Positions 46,561 through 52,588 of a stretch of 52,588 nt of DNA are shown in pieces; position 1 is the first letter of the stretch; each line of letters begins with the position of its first letter. The translations under genes and the position numbers were made by a program. Under the pieces are notes generated by a model that was not told where the DNA came from, ran no database searches, and saw only the letters and a list, made by a program, of their open reading frames with translations. Where the stretch lies: positions 1 through 52,588 of the IMG/VR virus record IMGVR_UViG_3300037234_000222. One strand, given 5' to 3'. The stretch is from a virus.

Positions 46561-47003
46561 GTATCTGCTATTTTCTTTGCGCTGATCCCAAACCTTTTTC
46601 CCACAGCCTCTACGATCCCCTTTTCTTGATAATACACAGAATCCATGAATAGTTTAGCAATAAAAATAAACCCATCATTATCATGTTCAGACTCCCATTC
46701 GTCCATACTTGCCATGAATTCCTTGTAAGTTCTATCACGACTTAATGTTGGTGGGGCAACTACAGATTCCTTTGCGATATTTACCATGAATTCAAGTCCA
46801 CCGCTTCCGGCTAATTTTGTTATAGCCTCTACTGTCATTCTGGCTAGATCAGTATCTAAACTAGAACCTTTTTTTAAAAGACCTAGATCAATAACACCGC
46901 CAACCTTTTCTACTAATCTTGATTTAAAATCGGCCCTTTTAAGCATTGGGAGTCTTTCAAGAGTTAGTTCAGTGTCTAATATTTTTTTTGTTTCTTGCTT
47001 CAT
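46539..47003 (-). CDS. Tail assembly chaperone (G part)
   Basis: 154 residues, soluble and helical, between tube terminator and tape measure, ending ISAKKIADTFLEALT. The size and place are those of lambda gpG-type chaperones. A -1 slip near its end gives a ~220-residue GT product (see 46357-46560). It guides tube assembly around the tape measure. Confidence 0.78.
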   Translation of the reverse strand: MKQETKKILDTELTLERLPMLKRADFKSRLVEKVGGVIDLGLLKKGSSLDTDLARMTVEAITKLAGSGGLEFMVNIAKESVVAPPTLSRDRTYKEFMASMDEWESEHDNDGFIFIAKLFMDSVYYQEKGIVEAVGKRFGISAKKIADTFLEALT

Positions 47004-47033
47004 TGTATTTAGGCGTTCGAGTTATAGGCGTTT

Positions 47034-47100
47034 AAAAAAGGAAGACGGGTAGAACACGGGTACGCCTAAGAACCCGTAGGAATGGAAACGTCTACCCGCC
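47034..47100 (-). terminator. Strong rho-independent terminator after tail tube
   Basis: On the minus strand, GGCGGGTAGA (47091-47100) pairs with TCTACCCGTC (47044-47053) over ten bases with one G-T pair. Inside lies a second stem ACGGGT/ACCCGT, and the structure is followed by T6 (47034-47039). It should make tube, sheath and capsid messages more abundant than the downstream tape measure and baseplate. Confidence 0.8.
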
Positions 47101-47553
47101 TTATAGGGCTTCGTATTCTCCATGGGTCAAGGCTAAGTCTGCACAAAGCATAACCCACTCATTTGTAACAATTTCATTACCTCTTTCCAGAGTTGCATCT
47201 TTCTCAAATTTAGCTACAAGCGCACCAGCAATTGCATTTCCGTTGTGATCTTTTAGCTGGACTGAAAATACACCTTGTCCACTAATATTGTCAGCCGTGG
47301 TGATTTTTGAAAACACAGCGTTAGAGGTTGCCGTATGCTGCAATGAAACTGTGATCGTTCCGCTTTTATCTCTTAGCAAAACAAATGCGGAATCCCCTTG
47401 AGAACCAACATTTAAATCGTTAAGGTTATTTCTCCTTTCAGCAGCCATCATTGTTCCTTCTTGATAGCCACTCACAGTATGAGAGCCAACCCCCGGTAGA
47501 GGGCTTACAATAGTCAATGTTACTGCTTTTGGATCGTATTGATTAACTGCCAT
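47101..47553 (-). CDS. Tail tube protein (DUF3277)
   Basis: 150 residues. NQYDPKAVTLTIVSPLPGVG, SHTVSGYQEGTM, IVTNEWVMLCADLALTHGEY fit the DUF3277 tube family. It polymerises into the tube inside the sheath. Follows the sheath gene and precedes the terminator. Confidence 0.88.
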   Translation of the reverse strand: MAVNQYDPKAVTLTIVSPLPGVGSHTVSGYQEGTMMAAERRNNLNDLNVGSQGDSAFVLLRDKSGTITVSLQHTATSNAVFSKITTADNISGQGVFSVQLKDHNGNAIAGALVAKFEKDATLERGNEIVTNEWVMLCADLALTHGEYEAL

Positions 47554-47557
47554 AATT

Positions 47558-48835
47558 TTACTGTGTTAGGGTTACGTTGACAACTAGAGAATGAACCGAA
47601 CCGCCAATCTTAGCCGTGACTGTGATAGGTGGGATTGCCCGAACTGATTTATAAACATCCGCCGCCGTTGCCGCTCTTGGCATGTCAAGAATGTATTCTG
47701 TTGAATCATCAATCGGTGTAATGACATTCCGGGCCAAGGCTTGAGCTAGAACATCTCTGACCTGATTTTCAACAAGGCCAAAACCTGCGTCATTATAAGG
47801 AACCGAAGCGGGATTCTTAAGCTGTGTAAAGACTTGGGCTTCCATGGTATCCTTCAACCAATCTTTGCCCACGATATTATCAGTAAAATTTCCACCTACG
47901 CTTATACCTTCCTTGTAAATATCAAGCCCTCTTTCCTCAATGTAGATGTTCCCACCTTTATCTTGGATTGCTTGCATTTCACTTGAATTGATAACGGTAG
48001 TGGGGATTACTTGTTGCCCGGTAAGGGTCTTAAACTTTCTTGTGTATGATCCTACTTCACGCCATGCAACCGCCCCGATCATTGCTGATTCTGGAAAGGT
48101 GTATCTTGCGAAATAATCAATTGCATCGGCTGGTGTCGGGTCGTCAATTGCACCGCTTGCAACATAGGTGAATTGATTATCCGTTGGAACCGTGGCAACA
48201 ATGAAGTTTCCGTTAGTAGCTGCATCAGCACCAGCACTTACTGTAATTGGGTCGTTTACTCTTAACCCGTGGCCTGTGTCATCAACTGTAACGACTTCGC
48301 TAAGAATTACACCAATAATCCCAGATGTTGAATCAACCCCGCCTTGGTGGTGCCATTGCAAACTTGTGTATTCGTAATTGAATCCAGCAAGGGTGCTTAA
48401 AACATCGGCGACATCGGCTGAATCGTAAACGTCTGCATCCTCAGAACATCCGTTAAAGTACCTCTTGTTTAGTTCCGCCCATGCGGCGGCTTCAAGAATA
48501 TCAGCTTTAACCCTGCTCAGGATAACCCAATCATACCAAGCATTATCTTCAAGGAAGATCGCATTAAGTGCGGCTGTCATACTTGCATCGCCCGAATCTT
48601 GGCGGATAAACTTGATTGTAGCGGGGGCAGGGTCTTGGGTAAAGAGGGCGGCTGCTGCCTTGTACTCTTTAGTTGTTACTGCAAAATCCGCTACTACATC
48701 AGTGGGCGAAGAATAACTTTTGCTTCTATTGACTGTAAAATTTGCATCTTCAGTCAAGATGGAAGGCGTTGAGAACCCTTGCGTTTGCGCTTGATCCGTT
48801 TGGAGATCAACATTGACTGTGACTGTTTGTGTCAT
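47558..48835 (-). CDS. Tail sheath protein (DUF3383)
   Basis: 425 residues. Start TVTVNVDLQTDQAQTQGFST, YSSPTDVVADFAVTTKEYKAAAALF, and the C-terminal RAATAADVYKSVRAIPPITV match DUF3383, the sheath-like family of contractile phages. Defines the phage as a myovirus. Confidence 0.9.
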   Translation of the reverse strand: MTQTVTVNVDLQTDQAQTQGFSTPSILTEDANFTVNRSKSYSSPTDVVADFAVTTKEYKAAAALFTQDPAPATIKFIRQDSGDASMTAALNAIFLEDNAWYDWVILSRVKADILEAAAWAELNKRYFNGCSEDADVYDSADVADVLSTLAGFNYEYTSLQWHHQGGVDSTSGIIGVILSEVVTVDDTGHGLRVNDPITVSAGADAATNGNFIVATVPTDNQFTYVASGAIDDPTPADAIDYFARYTFPESAMIGAVAWREVGSYTRKFKTLTGQQVIPTTVINSSEMQAIQDKGGNIYIEERGLDIYKEGISVGGNFTDNIVGKDWLKDTMEAQVFTQLKNPASVPYNDAGFGLVENQVRDVLAQALARNVITPIDDSTEYILDMPRAATAADVYKSVRAIPPITVTAKIGGSVHSLVVNVTLTQ

Positions 48836-48837
48836 AA

Positions 48838-49338
48838 TTAAACCAAGTTTAAGGTAATTATTGTTTGATCTCTGTCAATTGTACTAACTGGTAACACAAT
48901 GGACTCTCTTGAAAATACTTGCAGCTCAATTACTGCCCTTCGTTCAAACTCTGTGCTTAGGTACAAATCTTCATTTGCATAGTCCGAATGATTCAAAATC
49001 TTGAAGTCGAACTCGACAACCGCATCAATCCCAGCCGTAGTTGAAAGATAAAGCAAAAAATCATTTGCCAACTCCCTTGCGAGCTTGCCGTTGTTTTCTT
49101 TCTTGTCTGAACTGGTGTAGAATTGAATTTCTACGTTGTACACATACGGTAGAGCGGTTTCTTCATCTACGGTCAATCCTGAGCTTGTTAAACTCGTTTC
49201 TTTTTGCCCCTGCCTAACTTGGCTAATAATATTCCAAGTTGCATATGGTCTAGCTGGTCTTTCCTTCGATTGGTTGGCTCTTATCACTTTGACCCCGGCC
49301 ACCGAAGACACGAATGCTTGAAAATCAGCTAGGTTCAT
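48838..49338 (-). CDS. Tail terminator / neck protein
   Basis: 166 residues. LADFQAFVSSVAGVKVIRAN, RPARPYATWNIIS, VYNVEIQFYTSSDKK fit the neck terminator family (LIC_12616-like) that ends the tail tube and joins it to the head. Overlaps the upstream gene by 14 bases. Confidence 0.82.
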   Translation of the reverse strand: MNLADFQAFVSSVAGVKVIRANQSKERPARPYATWNIISQVRQGQKETSLTSSGLTVDEETALPYVYNVEIQFYTSSDKKENNGKLARELANDFLLYLSTTAGIDAVVEFDFKILNHSDYANEDLYLSTEFERRAVIELQVFSRESIVLPVSTIDRDQTIITLNLV

Positions 49339-49693
49339 TGTTTTCTACCTTTCTTTCACTCTTCCAAAGTGCAACCGCACGATAACCAGCCGTTTCGTTA
49401 TCTCTGAACTCTCTAACTGATTCAGCCGTGTATTCTTGGCCATCCGCAATCAATATATCTTTTTGTTCCATTTTCTCAAGACTATAAAATACCTTTGCCT
49501 TGTCGTTTCTTTCACCTTCGGGCAAACTTTGAAGGTCGCTTGTGGTTGGGCTTTGAATATGGGCTAAAGCTTCTTCTTCAGCCGTTTCAGTCCTTACCGC
49601 ATCGCCTTCATCGTCATACTCAAAAGCCTCGTTATCTCTTTGCCGAATGATTCCAATCGGCCTTTGGTGTCTTTGGATAACATCGCTAATCAT
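49325..49693 (-). CDS. Head-tail joining protein candidate
   Basis: 122 residues. N-terminus SDVIQRHQRPIGIIRQRDN, acidic middle, then REFRDNETAGYRAVALWKSE. Placed between the gp10-like and terminator genes, where a head completion or joining protein is expected. No fold-diagnostic motif seen. Confidence 0.62.
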   Translation of the reverse strand: MISDVIQRHQRPIGIIRQRDNEAFEYDDEGDAVRTETAEEEALAHIQSPTTSDLQSLPEGERNDKAKVFYSLEKMEQKDILIADGQEYTAESVREFRDNETAGYRAVALWKSERKVENNEPS

Positions 49694-50141
49694 TCCTTAT
49701 CTCTACCTTGAGTGATTGAATCATTTTACCTGTATCAATCAATGGAATTGGATTGCCTTTCTTTTTTGCAGTCCTATTCTTTCTTCTTATCGTGAATTCA
49801 GAGTTTGCCTTGAATTCTCTATTTCTAATAGCCTTTCTAATCTCTGACCTGTAAAAGTTTCCGATCCTAGAAAGGACTCTTGAAGGTGAAGCATTATCAA
49901 AGATAATCTGATTCAGCCCTTCCTTCTTTTTCTTTTTAATCTCTGGCTCTACCTTGTCAAAGGTTTGCCGCATGAAAGGCCGTTCAGGGATTTTATCAGT
50001 CCCGAATTCGTTAGCAACCGCCTTTCTCAATTCTTCGCCCCCTCCAATGATTCCTACAACCGCAATTTTAGAACTTGATTCTTTGATATTTTGGTGGATT
50101 TTATCCCACCCTAAATCTAGTTCTTTAAATTGTACGCTCAT
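49686..50141 (-). CDS. Neck protein, HK97 gp10/Mu G-like
   Basis: 151 residues. ANEFGTDKIPERPFMRQTFD is the hallmark (EFGT..IPxRPFxR) of the gp10/virion morphogenesis family; PLIDTGKMIQSLKVEI is its typical end (DTGxMxxSI). Basic middle. Part of the neck between portal ring and tail. Confidence 0.88.
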   Translation of the reverse strand: MSVQFKELDLGWDKIHQNIKESSSKIAVVGIIGGGEELRKAVANEFGTDKIPERPFMRQTFDKVEPEIKKKKKEGLNQIIFDNASPSRVLSRIGNFYRSEIRKAIRNREFKANSEFTIRRKNRTAKKKGNPIPLIDTGKMIQSLKVEIRND

Positions 50142-50506
50142 AAAAAATCAATCGAAGGAATAGCTGTATCTCTTATTTCTGCATAAGTTCTACCGTATTG
50201 GGTAGAATATAACCCTTCTCTTGCTGTTGGGTTATTTACTGGCATAGTGAACCCTTGGGATATTTCACCCAAAGATTCACTTGACAGAGTACCGCTTCCA
50301 GCTACCCTATCTACTGATAGTGCAAAATAGTGAGCGGAGAGATAAAGGAAACCTTCTTTATAAAGGTCGCCCCAATAATCTTCGCCTACTAATTTATCTA
50401 CCATAGTGAAGATAGTCTCTTGCGCTCTGACTGTGATATTCTCAAACTTCGAGAGTTCACCATTCATTACGTCCAAGACCTCTTCAAAGGTGACTGGATA
50501 ATCCAT
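50138..50506 (-). CDS. Head-tail connector protein (DUF4054)
   Basis: 122 residues. YLSAHYFALS, LSSESLGEISQGF and YSTQYGRTYAEIRDT match DUF4054, an adaptor that docks to the portal. Overlaps both neighbours. Confidence 0.85.
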   Translation of the reverse strand: MDYPVTFEEVLDVMNGELSKFENITVRAQETIFTMVDKLVGEDYWGDLYKEGFLYLSAHYFALSVDRVAGSGTLSSESLGEISQGFTMPVNNPTAREGLYSTQYGRTYAEIRDTAIPSIDFL

Positions 50507-50838
50507 TACTTAGCCTTGGGCTTTGGGCCGGGCTTTGGCTTGGTAAAATGATTGACTTGCCCTTGAAGCTTATCAATCTTTTCTTGCATTTTGGCCTTTT
50601 CCTTTTCAAGTTCTGAAACTCGATCATCGGCCTTTTTTTCTTGCTTTGCAGTGTGAACCATGATGTTTTCTGCTTTTACTTCCTTCTCAAAGGCTTTACA
50701 TTCCTTTAAGAGATTGTTGTAAACTTCTTCATCAAGAGGGTTCTTTCCGGGCTTGATCCAGACCTTAGTTTGGTTTTTCAACCAAAAGCCTTGGGGTGCC
50801 TTATAACTGCTATATACAGTAACTTGCTTTGCCATCAT
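50506..50838 (-). CDS. Coiled-coil head-region protein
   Basis: 110 residues. N-terminal part (VTVYSSYKAPQGFWLKNQTK) beta-rich; C-terminal coiled coil (DRVSELEKEKAKMQEKIDK) and a basic tail PKPGPKPKAK. No known family; between capsid and connector genes, so perhaps a head fibre or minor head protein. Confidence 0.6.
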   Translation of the reverse strand: MMAKQVTVYSSYKAPQGFWLKNQTKVWIKPGKNPLDEEVYNNLLKECKAFEKEVKAENIMVHTAKQEKKADDRVSELEKEKAKMQEKIDKLQGQVNHFTKPKPGPKPKAK

Positions 50839-50843
50839 TCCTC

Positions 50844-52079
50844 CTAAATTCCGTAACGGTAAGCGTGAGGTACAGAGTTACGGACAACTAGCCCTGCAAC
50901 TTTCTCGTTAGAGCCGTACTTAAGAATTTCACCTTGCCATTGAGCTGGAATCCACATTCGCTCTTGGGTAATGATGTATTCCATCATTCTGGCCTCTGGC
51001 ATGTAACCAAGCATCAAGTCAGTTGCACCAGTACCAGCACCAGTAAGATCAAGCATTGGCTGAATCTCTTTAAGCCCCGGAGTGTTAAGCAAAAGATAAC
51101 TCAAAATAGTTAAATCAGAACCAGCCGCCAAACTTCTAGCAGTGGTGGCCAATAACATATATTGGGCAATCGGCACTTTAATAATACCGGGGTTTGCATC
51201 GTTCCAATAACGATCCTGTGAAGCAATCCGAAGATCGGTCACAAGGTCTTGAACATCAAACATGATTGCATCATATCCAACTTGAGTTGCAAGGGCCTTT
51301 TTAGCCGCCCAAGTAACAGCCGCACCTGAAGTAGCCACAACCGCATTTGCAAAGTTGGAGTTGTTTAAAAGACCTTCAGTGCCATTCTCCAGCCCATTCA
51401 ATACTGCATTGTAATGGAATCTTGTGTAAGACTCATCAACTGCATTGAGGTACATTGGATCGGGGGTTTCGCCGAATTCCAAGAAAGCTTTCACTTCGTC
51501 ATCAGTAACTTGATAACCAGTTGTGTACTTGGTAATGTCTTGGGTAAAGCTTGCCATGTTGGCGTTAACCATTGGGATGTCAGAAACGCCTTCGGCACTC
51601 TCTTTCCCTTTGGCTGTGAAATCTGACATTTTGTAACGGTAGGTTACAACACCGGGCCGTCTAATATCAGTTCTTACAGGTACGAAGTTTCGCCAAATGC
51701 TTTGATCCTGATACTCGATTGCGTAAGTCTTAGGATCAAGTGCTTCCAAATCTCTTTGGAGAGCAGAGCCTAGACCACCAAAAGCATCAAGCCTCATCTC
51801 TCTATGGCTGTCAAGTGTATCTTTACGCTTGGCCAAGAATAGAGCAAGCTGATTAGATTCAGCCTTCTTTCTATCTTGGTGCATATTGACAATATCTTGA
51901 TCACTCGCATCAGCACGATAATTTACTGCGGCAATATAATCTTTTGCCATGTCGTTCTGAGAGAATGCAGTGTAACGTGCAAACTCCGCAACGCCTTTTG
52001 AATTTACATCAACTCCCATTCTTGATAGGGTGCCATCTTGCGCCCATTGTTTGAGTTGATAATCGCCTGTCCTATCCAT
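50844..52079 (-). CDS. Major capsid protein (DUF2184-like)
   Basis: 411 residues from the ATG at 52079 (MDRTGDYQ), which overlaps the cement stop (TAATG) after GGAG; the next upstream ATG has no ribosome site. SMSIWRNFVPVRTDI-like block QSIWRNFVPVRTDIRRPGVV and a C-terminal GLVVRNSVPHAYRYG fit the DUF2184 HK97-fold capsid group. Forms the shell. Confidence 0.85.
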   Translation of the reverse strand: MDRTGDYQLKQWAQDGTLSRMGVDVNSKGVAEFARYTAFSQNDMAKDYIAAVNYRADASDQDIVNMHQDRKKAESNQLALFLAKRKDTLDSHREMRLDAFGGLGSALQRDLEALDPKTYAIEYQDQSIWRNFVPVRTDIRRPGVVTYRYKMSDFTAKGKESAEGVSDIPMVNANMASFTQDITKYTTGYQVTDDEVKAFLEFGETPDPMYLNAVDESYTRFHYNAVLNGLENGTEGLLNNSNFANAVVATSGAAVTWAAKKALATQVGYDAIMFDVQDLVTDLRIASQDRYWNDANPGIIKVPIAQYMLLATTARSLAAGSDLTILSYLLLNTPGLKEIQPMLDLTGAGTGATDLMLGYMPEARMMEYIITQERMWIPAQWQGEILKYGSNEKVAGLVVRNSVPHAYRYGI

Positions 52080-52570
52080 TATACGCTCCAAGTGAATCTA
52101 ATTGGTACAACATCACCAGTAACTCCATTTTCTTGGAATATAGCTGGAATATCTGAGGCGGCGGCGGTATCCGCATCACCTCTAAAAGTCCAAACTGAAC
52201 TAGCACCTGCGGTATGTACCGCAAATACAGGCTCGCCTTTTGTGACAGTATCCTCAACAAGAACATATACAACGCCTTCAACTGCTACAGGTACACGATC
52301 ATTAGTCGCATATTCAGTCCCTGTTGTAGCAGATGCAAGTGGGATTTCTTTTGCGCTGCCAAATACTGCAATTCCAGCAAATTGATTTGGTGTGAAATCG
52401 GCTACTGGCAACAAGACTTGAGATCCCGGATCAGTGCCACGAACCAAAGGATAACCCGGTTCGATTGCGGTTGTGTCTTCGTTCAATAGAGCTTCGGTCT
52501 TGACAAGATCAAAGTTCGCAGGAACACCCTTCAAAGCAATGGCAGGATTTTTATCCATGGATGTTTGCAT
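52079..52570 (-). CDS. Capsid cement/decoration protein
   Basis: 163 residues. ALKGVPANFDLVKTEALLNE, GYPLVRGTDPGSQVLLPV and GVVYVLVEDTVTKGEPVFAVH have the layout of phage structural cement proteins (DUF2190-like) that stabilise the shell; it precedes the major capsid gene as usual. AAAAGGAG lies before the ATG (52576-52583). Confidence 0.75.
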   Translation of the reverse strand: MQTSMDKNPAIALKGVPANFDLVKTEALLNEDTTAIEPGYPLVRGTDPGSQVLLPVADFTPNQFAGIAVFGSAKEIPLASATTGTEYATNDRVPVAVEGVVYVLVEDTVTKGEPVFAVHTAGASSVWTFRGDADTAAASDIPAIFQENGVTGDVVPIRFTWSV

Positions 52571-52588
52571 TATTTTCTCCTTTTGAGT

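Noticed and set aside
46539-46590. Canonical X-XXY-YYZ slippery heptamer for the chaperone frameshift
   Set aside because: Candidate GCAAAGAAA fails because the second codon would mispair after slipping; only the T run remains plausible.
52038-52489. Plus-strand frames of 115 and 91 residues near the right end
   Set aside because: Antisense to the cement protein gene, which has a clear ribosome site and family-like layout.

Overview
This window is almost certainly a near-complete genome of a contractile-tailed (myovirus) double-stranded DNA phage. It holds a full head module, a full tail and baseplate module, a lambda-style replication and recombination module and a long accessory region of tiny genes. 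The host looks Gram-negative: the phage encodes several lipoproteins with lipoboxes, an apparent outer-membrane beta-barrel and several exported proteins. Promoters fit the sigma70 consensus and ribosome sites are AGGAGG-like. I cannot name the host lineage. I recognise no integrase, DNA polymerase, RNA polymerase, tRNA, CRISPR array or insertion sequence, and no endolysin.

All genes run on the minus strand except nine small plus-strand genes (9.9-12.0 kb), so the transcriptional order runs from high to low coordinates. Positions 52.6-47.1 kb hold cement protein, major capsid protein, connector and neck proteins, sheath and tail tube. Next come a strong terminator (47.0 kb), the frameshifted tail chaperone pair, tape measure, baseplate (45-40 kb), tail fibre (40-38 kb) and an envelope cassette of lipoprotein, outer-membrane barrel and YdjM-like membrane hydrolase (38.1-35.7 kb). 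A strong early promoter at 35.6 kb opens an accessory block (35.6-33 kb). A second related promoter with a structured leader (32.9 kb) opens the recombination and replication block: ERF-type annealing protein, SSB, XRE regulator, initiator with built-in iterons, loader candidate and DnaB helicase. Positions 28-14 kb hold small accessory genes with six nucleases (three HNH, three PD-(D/E)XK), a methyltransferase and DNA-mimic or regulator families, then the terminase subunits (16.5 and 13.7 kb).

Positions 9.8-0 kb hold portal, three virion or fibre-like proteins, a Tad2-like anti-Thoeris protein and a Mu F-like head morphogenesis protein. A compact membrane cassette (4.3-1.1 kb) built around a patatin-fold protein that lacks its catalytic residues follows. 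Last is a DUF2213 protease/scaffold driven by its own leaderless promoter. The DUF2213 gene is cut by position 1, and the cement gene that should follow it begins at the other end of the window, so the contig is a permuted circle or concatemer with a few bases missing at the join.

The most novel-looking parts are the patatin-pseudoenzyme membrane cassette, a family of dyad operators before consecutive small operons (23.8-26.5 kb), a leader RNA with mutually exclusive pairings before the recombination operon, a C10 tract that shifts the frame of a small gene, and 11-bp-period iterons inside the initiator gene. There is no gene-free stretch over 300 bases; the longest are about 200 bases (19205-19406) and 165 bases (32777-32941).
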